A stretch of 46,313 bases of DNA. It comes from Lachnospiraceae bacterium (GTDB lineage Bacteria > Bacillota > Clostridia > Lachnospirales > Lachnospiraceae). The stretch's first letter is position 1. Every line of letters begins with the position of its first letter. This document shows positions 7,674 to 16,154 of the stretch, one piece after another. The stretch covers positions 1 through 46,313 of the forward strand of contig JAAUZY010000069.1 of the NCBI GenBank assembly GCA_014804355.1. Direction: 5' to 3'. A model generated the notes under the pieces. It was not told the origin of the DNA. It made no database searches and was given only the letters and a program-made list of their open reading frames with translations. The translations under genes and the position numbers were made by a program.

Positions 7674-9785
7674 TTATTCCCTCGGAACAATTGTAATCGT
7701 TGCATCACCATATTCATAATAATAAGAAAAAGTTACCGATGGGTAATAATTCATTGATGAACTGCCCGATTTTAAAATTATTCCCATATCCCATGAGCCT
7801 TTTGCAAAGGTATTCAGTGATCCTACTGGGGTAAAGTTATAGTTAATATACATATCTCCTGTTGAAGATGTTCTATAGCTTGATTGCCCAGGTGCCCGTA
7901 ATCTCCATCTGCCTAATTTAGTATACTGCATACCACTTATATATGCCTCGTTCATCTGTGCTGTTGTTGGGACACTATCTTTATTCATATTCAAGGATGT
8001 TGAAGAATAAGAGGATGCATTCAATGTAACCGAACTTCCAAATACCTCCTCATGATCAAGTCCATACATTGGTTGCCCTACCCCTAATCGAAATTCCTTT
8101 TCTAACACACCTGTTCCTTCCTCGGGAGTACTGTTATAAAGCACCAAATAATGCCGCTGACCTGTCAGCGCCGCAAATGTTGCCTTCTCGGCATATGAAT
8201 ATTGTCCTGTAAATTTCGTAGAATGCATTTTATTCCATGTTGAATCATTAGAATCAAATTTTACATCCAGAGTGTCTATATCGAGTAGCTTTATCCGAAG
8301 TTTTGCACTATGGCTCAAAAGTGTCAAGGTTGATGGAGATGGCATATTTGTAGTAAACCAATATTCATCATCTCTTGGCGTATACGCACTTAGAATATAA
8401 TTATCCTTGTCATCAAAAAACATATCTAAGTCTACAACATTTTCCAATCCGCCCATCATTGCTTCAGCATCATCTTTATTTCCTATAATTACCCTAAAAG
8501 CTCCCGAGCTTGCGTCATATGAAGTTGCAAATACTTCAACTGTATAATGACCAATTTCGGTATCTGTATTTGGTTTATCTATGTATATCCACCTCTTAGG
8601 ACTTCGAAAGCCGGTCGAATCTGCCATCAAAGTATTTCCATTCTCATCTGTAACCCGCATCTTAACTTCCGATTTTCCTGTCCGAACAAGACATACTGCT
8701 GCTGTATCCATGCCTGTAAAATCAATATCAATGGAATAAGATTTAACATCTACGACCGAAGTAACACTATCCTCAATCGTCTGGCAATCAAATTCAGGCA
8801 CCACCGTAACGGTAAAACCTACCAGTTCAGATTGCTCCCCATCTTCGTTTTCTCCATAACATAAAACATTATAGGTCCCCGGTGTATAAAATTTTGTTGC
8901 AAACCCGTCCTCTGCGTCGATAGTAATATATCCGCTCTGGAATCCTCCATAATAATATATTGCTGCATCTCCAGTAAATAACCATATGATTTCCGTTTCC
9001 GTAGTTATCATTCCGTCTCTTAACGAATCAACATTTCTAATAAATGGTTCAAGTCCCGCAGATGGTGCCGCAAGTACTTGTACACCCTCGCCTGTTGCTT
9101 GTGCCTCATTGACATTCTTCTCGCCTTGAACTATTTCGCCCTGCTTCTCTTCGTCATTAATCTCAAGCCCTTGAACTTCATCTTTTCTTTCCTCTCCGTC
9201 CGCAGATTCTTCATCCACAGTATCATCTGTCAGTTCTGTTTCATCCTCAATTTCTTTATCCACAATCTTATCATTCTGCTCTGATCCGGCAGAAGTTTCT
9301 TTATCCAAAATCTCATCTATCTGTCGCTCTTCAACAGATAATTCTTTGTCTAAACCCACTTCAATCTCTTCACTTGCCGCTGTTAGCTCATTTTGCCCGT
9401 TTACTTTATCTTCAGCCGAAAGCTCCTCTTTCAAAATATTTTCATTCTGAGCACCAATTCTCGAAATTCCCTTTATACCATTATTCAAAATACCTTCCCT
9501 ATGAATATTATATAATTCGCTTAACCTCCCTGTGCCCTCTTTGCTATTTCCCACTTCAATAAAGCCGCCATTATAGTTACTGACCGCCCTTATATTTGAC
9601 GTAGCACTGTTTACCCACTCTTCTTCTGATATATCTGCAAATTTCTCCATCCCTCTTTCGTAATCTACAGCTATTAGATCGGATTGATTTTCTTTTGCAT
9701 TAATAGGCACCATCAAACAATTAAATAATAGTGCAAACAGCACCATGCTACTTAAGATTTTTTTCACTTTTTTTCTCATTTTCAA
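7674..9785 (-). CDS. Large secreted protein with acidic linker and PPC-like domains
   Basis: About 703 residues. The start is a TTG at 9785 with AAGGAG 7 bases upstream, or the ATG two codons on at 9779. Residues 1-30 are a signal peptide (ILSSMVLFALLFNCLMVP, then NAKE). Residues about 110-245 are strongly acidic and repetitive (Glu, Asp, Lys; several DKE/DEE blocks). A beta-rich, Ig- or PPC-like domain follows (GYITIDAEDGFATKFYTPGT, VLCYGENEDGEQSEL), then a PPC-like region (SYSIDIDFTGMDTAAVCLV, IGHYTVEVFAT) and a C-terminal Tyr/Ser-rich beta domain. It has no sortase motif or C-terminal anchor, so it is probably released or bound non-covalently. Its promoter overlaps operator-like sites shared with the divergent BlaI-type gene, so control by that repressor is likely. 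Confidence 0.82.
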   Translation of the reverse strand: MKMRKKVKKILSSMVLFALLFNCLMVPINAKENQSDLIAVDYERGMEKFADISEEEWVNSATSNIRAVSNYNGGFIEVGNSKEGTGRLSELYNIHREGILNNGIKGISRIGAQNENILKEELSAEDKVNGQNELTAASEEIEVGLDKELSVEERQIDEILDKETSAGSEQNDKIVDKEIEDETELTDDTVDEESADGEERKDEVQGLEINDEEKQGEIVQGEKNVNEAQATGEGVQVLAAPSAGLEPFIRNVDSLRDGMITTETEIIWLFTGDAAIYYYGGFQSGYITIDAEDGFATKFYTPGTYNVLCYGENEDGEQSELVGFTVTVVPEFDCQTIEDSVTSVVDVKSYSIDIDFTGMDTAAVCLVRTGKSEVKMRVTDENGNTLMADSTGFRSPKRWIYIDKPNTDTEIGHYTVEVFATSYDASSGAFRVIIGNKDDAEAMMGGLENVVDLDMFFDDKDNYILSAYTPRDDEYWFTTNMPSPSTLTLLSHSAKLRIKLLDIDTLDVKFDSNDSTWNKMHSTKFTGQYSYAEKATFAALTGQRHYLVLYNSTPEEGTGVLEKEFRLGVGQPMYGLDHEEVFGSSVTLNASSYSSTSLNMNKDSVPTTAQMNEAYISGMQYTKLGRWRLRAPGQSSYRTSSTGDMYINYNFTPVGSLNTFAKGSWDMGIILKSGSSSMNYYPSVTFSYYYEYGDATITIVPRE

Positions 9786-9881
9786 TCTTCTTCTCCTTTG
9801 AATTTATACATAATTTTACTATATGCCTGATATTAAAATCTTTTCCGCGGAATGCCCATTAGTAAAATTATTTATTTACTA

Positions 9882-9910
9882 ATCATACTGCTTCCAGCTA
9901 TAAAAGTCAA
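9882..9910 (-). promoter_or_regulatory. Promoter of the large secreted protein
   Basis: Minus strand: TTGACT (9905-9910), 17 bases, TATGAT (9882-9887). The palindrome at 9858-9883 starts at the -10 and covers the likely start of transcription. Confidence 0.75.
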
Positions 9911-9919
9911 TAAATCTAG

Positions 9920-9948
9920 TTGACATTGCAAAAAAAATATTTTACTAT
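9920..9948 (+). promoter_or_regulatory. Promoter of the BlaI/M56 operon
   Basis: TTGACA (9920-9925), 17 bases, TACTAT (9943-9948), with an operator-like decamer on the -10. The leader is about 25 nt and carries AAGGAG before the ATG. Confidence 0.75.
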
Positions 9949-9976
9949 TAAAAAAAATAAAATTTAAGGAGTCAAA

Positions 9977-10360
9977 ATGAATTACGACCTAAAACCCAAA
10001 GAATATGAAATCATGAAATTCATATGGACGAATGCCCCCGATGGTGTAGCCTTTGGCGAGATCCACGACTTCGTGAACAGCCTAGGCAAGAAAGAGTCCC
10101 GTCAGCGGATCAACTGTTTTATACAGTCACTTCTAAGCAAGGGAATACTTGCCGCCACCGGAGAAGACCGTCACAAAGTATATACTCCCACGATCTCCAA
10201 ACAGGAATATGATCAGATACTCGCAAATCAACTACTAAATCAGTTATTTGACGGTTCCCTCAAGACATTCGTATCGGCGCTGTCCGGCGGCGACAGTATT
10301 TCCGATGAAAACGCGAAAGAGCTACGTAAACTACTTCGAGAAAGGAATAAGAAGAAATGA
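9977..10360 (+). CDS. BlaI/MecI/CopY-family repressor
   Basis: 127 residues, the normal length of the family. Residues 5-75 are the winged helix (LKPKEYEIMKFIWTNAPDGV, then RINCFIQSLLSKGIL), and residues 80-125 the helical dimerisation part (QILANQLLNQLFDGSLKTFV). AAGGAG lies before the ATG. The stop overlaps the next start by 4 bases (ATGA), so repressor and sensor protease are translated together. In the family the repressor is removed, directly or indirectly, after activation of the M56 partner. The likely targets are its own promoter and the divergent secreted-protein gene. Confidence 0.9.
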   Translation: MNYDLKPKEYEIMKFIWTNAPDGVAFGEIHDFVNSLGKKESRQRINCFIQSLLSKGILAATGEDRHKVYTPTISKQEYDQILANQLLNQLFDGSLKTFVSALSGGDSISDENAKELRKLLRERNKKK

Positions 10361-11697
10361 ACCTCCTTTTCGTCATGTCTATAAGCGGCAGTATTGTTTT
10401 CTTTTTATATCTGTGCACCAAACCTTTCTCCAACCGCTATTGTACCGCCCACTGGCAGTATAACTTTCTAAAGATATGTCTTCTTTTTTATCTTATTCCT
10501 TATCAATGTCTTCAGAATAAAGGTCTCATACTCTGTAACATCCTGTTCGGAAACGGAGAGGCAGTCAATCCTTTGCGCGATGGTATCCATAAATTTGAAG
10601 ATAACTATACCATTTATATAACACCCGATGGGAAAATGCATTATAAATACTGGCTTCCGCTGTTAATCGTTTTGATCGCGTGGCTGTGCATCGCTGCCTT
10701 TGTGCTATACCGTCAAATAGGAAAATATCATTCCTGCCGAAATAAGTTGATGCTTCTTTCAGAAATCTCCGATGCAGAAACTGGTGATACTGCAATACCA
10801 CATGATGTTATGCCGTCCGTCCAAAAGAAACTGAAGAAGATCATATTTTGCCCACTCATCAGCAGTCCGCTTACCATCGGTTTATTTCATCCCGTCATGA
10901 TACTTCCCAAGGAGTATAATAGCGAGGACCTGCCGATGTATCTGTCACACGAGTTATGCCATATCAGGAACCATGATGCATTGTGGAAATTTATCTCTTT
11001 TATCACTATATTGATCCACTGGTATAACCCGTTTTCTTATCTTCTCTTCTTAGAAATATGTGGTGTGTGTGAAAAGAATTGTGACGAAATGGTAATTGCG
11101 CCTTTCAATGAAACGCAGAAAATGCATTATGCGAACTTGATCATTGAGTCCGCCCGAAATCATAGTGGCTCACCCCTTCTCTTTACCGGCACTTTTTCTA
11201 CCAATTACAAATTGACCAAAGAAAGGATATTATCTATGGAAAGAAAAAAATGTAAATCACTCTGTCGAAAAGTCATTACCGCCTTGTTAATAGGTGTCGT
11301 TGCTTTGTCAATGCCTATATCCGTACTGGCATACCAGCCGGTTTTCGTGTATAGAGATCTGCAAGATTACGATCCGAATGGAGATGTCATGTATATTGTA
11401 TTTAACGGTGAGCAATCTCCGCTTGCTGCACCAGATACATCATATTTAGATTTTTCCATGTCAGATGAAATAATCGTGGATAAATACGGTAACCAGTACA
11501 CAGTCAATACGGAATGCACACAGACTGCACGGTCATGCACTCATGAATACATAACCGGACAGCGAAATTATCATGTGAAAAACGGCAGCGGAGGATGTAC
11601 AACATATATTTATGAAGGAACATATTGTAAAAAATGCGGCTACTGTTTACAAGAAACTCTGATCGGTCAAACCAGCCTCATAAAATGTCCACACTAA
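10357..11697 (+). CDS. M56-family (BlaR1/MecR1-like) membrane metalloprotease with Cys-rich sensor tail
   Basis: 446 residues. Hydrophobic helices lie at about 2-22, 36-50, 98-122 and 210-232, and a further helix at about 305-330 (ALLIGVVALSMPISVLAY). The zinc site is H198-E199-L-C-H202 in YLSHELCHIRNHD, with E239 or D243 in the following CEKNCDE as third ligand. In place of the penicillin-binding domain of BlaR1, the outside tail (330-446) is short. It ends in a cluster of eight cysteines with CKKCGYC, which could bind zinc or form disulfides. The stimulus is therefore unlikely to be a beta-lactam acylating a serine. Paired with the BlaI-type gene by a 4-base overlap. Confidence 0.87.
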   Translation: MNLLFVMSISGSIVFFLYLCTKPFSNRYCTAHWQYNFLKICLLFYLIPYQCLQNKGLILCNILFGNGEAVNPLRDGIHKFEDNYTIYITPDGKMHYKYWLPLLIVLIAWLCIAAFVLYRQIGKYHSCRNKLMLLSEISDAETGDTAIPHDVMPSVQKKLKKIIFCPLISSPLTIGLFHPVMILPKEYNSEDLPMYLSHELCHIRNHDALWKFISFITILIHWYNPFSYLLFLEICGVCEKNCDEMVIAPFNETQKMHYANLIIESARNHSGSPLLFTGTFSTNYKLTKERILSMERKKCKSLCRKVITALLIGVVALSMPISVLAYQPVFVYRDLQDYDPNGDVMYIVFNGEQSPLAAPDTSYLDFSMSDEIIVDKYGNQYTVNTECTQTARSCTHEYITGQRNYHVKNGSGGCTTYIYEGTYCKKCGYCLQETLIGQTSLIKCPH

Positions 11698-11738
11698 CTG
11701 CCTCCCAATATATAGCAACCGAATCGGAAGAAAAACGC

Positions 11739-12554
11739 CTAACCCCTCACAATCTTATAACTATTAATCCTCGGTGCCTCGAAATCCAGCAGCTCAATCC
11801 GCCGCAGCTTCTCCTGCTCGATATACGGCGCCGCCAGACTTTCCGGCACGAAACTGATTCCCGCAAACGTAATCAGATACGGGATCAGCTTCGTACTGTT
11901 GTCAATCTCAAATCCGAACTGGTAATGCGGTGGAAAAAGCTCTCTGATAAAGACTCCCACCTCCTGCAGGGCAAAATTACAGTACAGATAATTAGAATGA
12001 AGCAGCTCTTCCTTCGTAATGCCGTCTTGGTATGTCGTATTCCCGTATCCCGTGACGAGTACCAGCTCATCCGTTGCAAACACATCGCACCGAAATCCCG
12101 CATGATAGAACGGCAGATACGAGTACGCCACATCCAGCAGATTATCCTGTATCGCCTGCAACAGATCATTGGAATGCCCAATCGTGATCTTCACGGCATG
12201 CTCGGGGTGTGTCTCCATATATTCTCTGATCATCGGAAAGAGATAGCACTCATAGATCGTATTCGTTGTCCCGATCCAATAGGTATCCTGATATTTCTTA
12301 AGGGAATTAACTTCCTGAATCCCCGCAGTCTGTAACTCCAGAATCCTTTTCGCATAGAAAAGAAAAGCTTCTCCCTCCTTGCTCAGAGTCACTTTCCTCT
12401 TATTTCTGTCAAAAAGCTGTTTCCCAATCTCCCGCTCCAGCTCCGCTATCCGGTTCGTCACCGTGGACTGCGCTATGAACAGCGCGTCAGCGGTCTTGGT
12501 AAAATTCCGGTACTCTGCCAGTGCGATAAAAGTCTGTAATGATTGCGTGTCCAT
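11739..12554 (-). CDS. LysR-family transcriptional regulator
   Basis: 271 residues from the ATG at 12554, which has GGGAG 7 bases upstream; a longer frame upstream lacks a site. Residues 1-60 are the winged helix (MDTQSLQTFIALAEYRNFTK, AQSTVTNRIAELE, GKQLFDR). The remainder is a substrate-binding domain (YWIGTTNTIYECYLFPMI, LLDVAYSYLP, FAGISFVPESLA), slightly shorter than typical. The divergent neighbour is a GNAT acetyltransferase, and a perfect palindrome between them is a likely binding site. Effector unknown. Confidence 0.88.
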   Translation of the reverse strand: MDTQSLQTFIALAEYRNFTKTADALFIAQSTVTNRIAELEREIGKQLFDRNKRKVTLSKEGEAFLFYAKRILELQTAGIQEVNSLKKYQDTYWIGTTNTIYECYLFPMIREYMETHPEHAVKITIGHSNDLLQAIQDNLLDVAYSYLPFYHAGFRCDVFATDELVLVTGYGNTTYQDGITKEELLHSNYLYCNFALQEVGVFIRELFPPHYQFGFEIDNSTKLIPYLITFAGISFVPESLAAPYIEQEKLRRIELLDFEAPRINSYKIVRG

Positions 12555-12636
12555 ATGGTGGCTCCCTTCGTAATATCTGCAAGTATTATTATTCAAAAAT
12601 TAAATTAGTGACATCTGATTAATCACATTTACAGAT

Positions 12637-12657
12637 AGTATATCATGCAGATATACT
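12637..12657. promoter_or_regulatory. Palindromic operator between lysR-type and GNAT genes
   Basis: Perfect arms AGTATATC (12637-12644) and GATATACT (12650-12657) around a 5-base centre. It contains a T-N11-A core as expected for LysR-type sites. It lies 45 bases before the GNAT start and 82 before the regulator start, a position suited to control of both. Confidence 0.7.
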
Positions 12658-12702
12658 TGATTCAAGCAAAAACAAATAATAGAAATCAATAAGGAGGAAA
12701 CC

Positions 12703-13179
12703 ATGCACACATTTTCAATCACTTTACGACAAGTACCCTACAGTCATCCCGATTTTCTTCAACTATGTAACGAACTGGATCAGTTCCTCAATCTGGCGAT
12801 CGGCGGCGAGGATAAACGGGAGAAATATAAGAAATACAATCACTTAGACACTATGGACTATGTGATCATTGCTTACGATGGACAGCACGCCGCAGGCTGT
12901 GCGGCGCTGCGGAAGTATTCGGATACCGAAATTGAAGTCAAGCGGGTTTTCGTGCAGGAACCCTATCGCGGACAGAATATCGGCGGCCGCCTGCTGGCAC
13001 ACTTAATTGAACACGCACAGGAATCGGGCTATAAACGCATGCTGTTAGAGACCGGTGCATTTCTGTCTGCCTCTGTTCGCCTGTATCAACGTTACGGCTT
13101 CGAACAGATCAGTAACTACGGCGACTACAAGGATATGCCGGAATCACTTTGTATGGGACGGGATATCAGCACCCCATAA
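12703..13179 (+). CDS. GNAT-family N-acetyltransferase
   Basis: 158 residues with AAGGAGG before the ATG. The acetyl-CoA pyrophosphate loop is visible as VFVQEPYRGQNIGGRLL (R/Q-x-x-G-x-G/A), followed by the helix and LETGAFLSASVRLYQRYGF of motif B. The closest style is the small YjdJ/PA4794-like group acting on small molecules or protein termini; the substrate cannot be read. Divergent from the LysR gene and probably controlled by it. Its last 36 bases overlap the end of the convergent exosortase gene. Confidence 0.88.
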   Translation: MHTFSITLRQVPYSHPDFLQLCNELDQFLNLAIGGEDKREKYKKYNHLDTMDYVIIAYDGQHAAGCAALRKYSDTEIEVKRVFVQEPYRGQNIGGRLLAHLIEHAQESGYKRMLLETGAFLSASVRLYQRYGFEQISNYGDYKDMPESLCMGRDISTP

Positions 13180-13980
13180 CCGTCTTGTAATCCACCCTCC
13201 GACCGCTATTATCGCACACACACTCCCACACACCCCGCCAATCACCGCCGCGTATGCCCCGAATCCCGCCATATCATGATGATACACCCGTTTCACAAAA
13301 GGCAGCGCCAGCACGACCAGAAGATACCAAAATGCCGGCGCAGTCAGCTGCCTATACTGTATCGTGCGTGCAGATACTTCTCCGGAGAATGCTTCGACGG
13401 CTTTCCCACCCTCCCGCTGAATCCGCTCGAAACTGCGTTGGTGAATCGACAACGCCAGCAGATAAATCACGCACAATGATATAAAATACGTTACGGTTCC
13501 GATCAGCGTATGCAGTCTGTCGGGTGTCAGCCACCCGTCCATGAGCTGTTTTCTTTCCAAAACAACGGGCAGGTAGATGGACGCAACGATCCGTATGCCG
13601 TTGACCAAAATCGTGGATACATAAGCAAACACCAGACTAAATCCAAGCCATGCCCACTGTTTTTCCGGGCCTCGTGCGGATTCATTTCTTCCGAATGAAA
13701 AAACCAGCATCAGAAACGTGATCAGCATAAAGCGGCACCCCGCGCAGGAAGGCGCGATCACAAACTGCCAGAGATGATTAACATATCCCTGATGAGGAAG
13801 ATATTCAAAAGGAATACCGCCAAGGATACTGACCCACCATGCGGTGGGTGTCAGTATCCAGGTAAGAGCGTCACTGTCGCTTGTCCTGCAGAAATAACAC
13901 ATCACGAGAGCAATAACGGCTGATGCTATGAGAATTATCCGATTCTGATATATTCTGTCGTACATTACATATTTTCCCAT
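13144..13980 (-). CDS. Exosortase-family transpeptidase, XrtK-like
   Basis: 278 residues from the ATG at 13980 (AGGAA upstream; an ATG two codons before abuts that site). Several membrane helices. In the numbering of the longer frame the family triad is Cys81 in APSCAGCRFM, Arg132 in VNGIRIV and His159 in RLHTLIGTVTYF, as in exosortases and archaeosortases. These enzymes process C-terminal signals of a motif, a membrane helix and basic residues. The gene directly upstream on the same strand (82 bases) encodes a VIT/VWA protein with just such a tail (GSEPGD, helix, KRRLQIRR). This looks like a dedicated enzyme-substrate pair. I assign the exosortase K subfamily from memory of its SEP-type partner, so the subfamily is tentative. 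Confidence 0.78.
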   Translation of the reverse strand: MGKYVMYDRIYQNRIILIASAVIALVMCYFCRTSDSDALTWILTPTAWWVSILGGIPFEYLPHQGYVNHLWQFVIAPSCAGCRFMLITFLMLVFSFGRNESARGPEKQWAWLGFSLVFAYVSTILVNGIRIVASIYLPVVLERKQLMDGWLTPDRLHTLIGTVTYFISLCVIYLLALSIHQRSFERIQREGGKAVEAFSGEVSARTIQYRQLTAPAFWYLLVVLALPFVKRVYHHDMAGFGAYAAVIGGVCGSVCAIIAVGGWITRRLWGADIPSHTK

Positions 13981-14062
13981 TTTCATTTCCTATCTGCATA
14001 CACATTTTCTTACGTATAAACCTGTTTCGAGTACGTGTCATCACACTAATACCCATGCCTTC

Positions 14063-16069
14063 TCACAGCCTGCGAATTTGTAACCGCCTTTTCACCAGCG
14101 CCGACAATAGCAAAAGCACCATCAACATTCCGATAAACATGATATCCCCCGGTTCCGATCCGATCCGATAACCGACTGCCAGATTGGACACCTCCAACGG
14201 CAAAGGAAGCGGCTGGTCCACATCCGTGCTGTCACCCTCGGGATTCCGAACGGTATCCAACACCGCGATAAAGGATGTATAGGGCGTAATCATATGGTGG
14301 TCTAATCCGATCTGTGTCACTTCTGCCCGTACCTTCGGATCGTCTTCGCTTCTGCCGTAATCAGTCAGCCGCTCCACTCTCTTGCGCGCCCACAGATATC
14401 CTACCGCATCGTTCTGACCGTTTTTTGCCTCCGACACATCTATGCTCTGCGAGTATTGTCCCTCACCGGTCATGCCGCTGATCCGAATCGTTCCAGTCGC
14501 TTCGCCTCTCCATTTGCCCAGCAGAACAATGGGCTTCTGCGCATACAGTGTCGGCAGCACGGTGGGTTCAAAATCATAAGTATCCATTCCTTCAAAAACT
14601 ACCCTGATATCCGTCAGTACCGGAGACTGTATGTATGTGCGGAACTTTTCCGCCACCTCGGATGCCTCTTTTTCATCAGTCACGATAAAAGGCTCTCCCT
14701 GTCCGATCGACGCGATTCCTTCGATCAGATAGCGGTTTACGGCGGAGCCGATACCGAAGGAAAAGAAATCCGCTTTATCCATATTGTCATTAATCATATC
14801 AAATACTTCCGACTCTCCGTATATGTATCCGTCACTTATAATAACGATGTTGCGGGACGTGTCCGCTGTCGCCGGAATCTGCAGCGCATCTTCGAGTGCG
14901 GAAGCCAGCTCGGTGCCGCCCGCTCCCTTCTGCGCGTTAATCAGACGGAGCGCCTTATTAACATTTTCCTCCGTGGCCGGAACCGAACTGTCCGACATCT
15001 GCAAAGAATCCCCGGAAAATAAGATCAGGTTAAATGTATCGGTCTCCCGCAGGCCGGATACCAGATTATTAATCAGCTTCTTGGCCGTATTCAGTGGAAA
15101 TCCCGACATGGAACCGGATACATCCAGTACGAAAATATATTCTCTGGGCGGAATCTCCTCCACTTCATAGCGTTCCGGCGGCTGTATCATTAACATGAAA
15201 TAATTCTCATTTTCTCCCTGACTGGTGATAAGTCCCGTATTGATCTCTTCCCCTGTCAGACTATAGTCCAATATAAAATCTCGATTGCCGGCATAATCCG
15301 ACGAATCCGCCAGACTGACATGGGCTGTCGTACTCTCTTCCCAGTCGATCTTGACGTCATGCGAACTGCTCGAAAGCGACGAGATCGGCACACCGGAGGC
15401 AACCGTCACATTAATATGGTATTGATCGGCGGGCGCAGTCCCCTCCGGCAGATACGCTGTGCTTGTCCATTCCTCACGATTTCCCGTATCGTCCAGCACG
15501 GGACCCACATACCGCGGACCCACCACTGTCGGATAGACGAACTGATATGTTCCGTCTGTGGGCGTAATCAACTCCGTATAGTGCAGCTCAATCCGCACCT
15601 CATCACCGGGCATAATATTGGCAACGTCCATCGTGAACACATTTGCTCTCTTCTCCGACAGCATGGAGGCGCTTTTACCCTCACTCTTAGCAGTTTCAAA
15701 TTCCTGCTTCGCCTCTTCCTTTTCCTTAATGACCGCCTTCACAATCTGGTTCCCGATCTGCATCTGCATACCATGTATCGTGACCTTAGTCGATGCCGGG
15801 AAAATGTAGCTGGCATTAATCGGCTTCGTCCCTTGGTTGGCATATGTCTGCACTACATAAGTGTCCGCGATGATTCCCTCTATCGTTGTGTTCACATCCG
15901 TACTTTTTAACGGCAGGCAGTCCACTCCCGTCTCTTCACTTTCCACATAGAAATAAGGTGAAAGTGTTCTGTCCTCATTGGTTTCCTCTTCCGCATGTAC
16001 TGTGGGCGCATAACCCATAAGCAATAACAGTACAGCCAAAAAGCTTAATAATTTTCTGTGTTTTCTCAT
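14063..16069 (-). CDS. VIT and VWA domain surface protein with exosortase-type C-terminal signal
   Basis: 668 residues from the ATG at 16069, with GGAAGG 9 bases upstream. Residues 1-26 are a signal peptide (LLSFLAVLLLLMGYAP, cut after VHA). A VIT domain covers about 45-170 (TIEGIIADTYVVQTYANQG, FPASTKVTIHGMQM, ASMLSEKRANVFTMDVANI). A VWA domain follows from about 308 with MIDAS residues D316-x-S318-x-S320 in FVLDVSGSMSG, and GGTELASAL and IVIISDG later. The tail is GSEPGD (637-642), a 17-residue hydrophobic helix and KRRLQIRR. VIT/VWA proteins are inter-alpha-trypsin-inhibitor-like modules of adhesion or complex assembly, with metal-dependent ligand binding. An array of 11-bp repeats sits 85 bases before the gene. 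Confidence 0.88.
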   Translation of the reverse strand: MRKHRKLLSFLAVLLLLMGYAPTVHAEEETNEDRTLSPYFYVESEETGVDCLPLKSTDVNTTIEGIIADTYVVQTYANQGTKPINASYIFPASTKVTIHGMQMQIGNQIVKAVIKEKEEAKQEFETAKSEGKSASMLSEKRANVFTMDVANIMPGDEVRIELHYTELITPTDGTYQFVYPTVVGPRYVGPVLDDTGNREEWTSTAYLPEGTAPADQYHINVTVASGVPISSLSSSSHDVKIDWEESTTAHVSLADSSDYAGNRDFILDYSLTGEEINTGLITSQGENENYFMLMIQPPERYEVEEIPPREYIFVLDVSGSMSGFPLNTAKKLINNLVSGLRETDTFNLILFSGDSLQMSDSSVPATEENVNKALRLINAQKGAGGTELASALEDALQIPATADTSRNIVIISDGYIYGESEVFDMINDNMDKADFFSFGIGSAVNRYLIEGIASIGQGEPFIVTDEKEASEVAEKFRTYIQSPVLTDIRVVFEGMDTYDFEPTVLPTLYAQKPIVLLGKWRGEATGTIRISGMTGEGQYSQSIDVSEAKNGQNDAVGYLWARKRVERLTDYGRSEDDPKVRAEVTQIGLDHHMITPYTSFIAVLDTVRNPEGDSTDVDQPLPLPLEVSNLAVGYRIGSEPGDIMFIGMLMVLLLLSALVKRRLQIRRL

Positions 16070-16154
16070 ACTGCACATCCTTCCTTCTCGCGTCTTTTGA
16101 TCATCCTGAATCTGACGGTACGTGTAATCTCTACGTCTATGCTACCGTGTGAAA

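Larger units (their letters stand above)
9813..9948. promoter_or_regulatory. Operator-like TTTACTA sites between the secreted-protein gene and the BlaI-type gene
   Basis: The decamer ATTTTACTAT occurs twice in direct orientation (9813-9822, 9939-9948). A perfect inverted repeat, ATTAGTAAA (9858-9866) and TTTACTAAT (9875-9883), lies between them. The right decamer covers the -10 of the rightward promoter and the palindrome touches the -10 of the leftward promoter. Binding by the BlaI-type regulator to both promoters is inferred. The sequence is not the TACA/TGTA dyad of staphylococcal BlaI. Confidence 0.7.

Noticed and set aside
11634-12335. 233-codon plus-strand frame
   Set aside because: It lies almost wholly antisense to the LysR gene, with Arg/Gln-rich composition and no ribosome site.
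14456-15910. Several plus-strand frames of 128-196 codons
   Set aside because: Antisense to the VIT/VWA gene, whose domains are clear on the minus strand.
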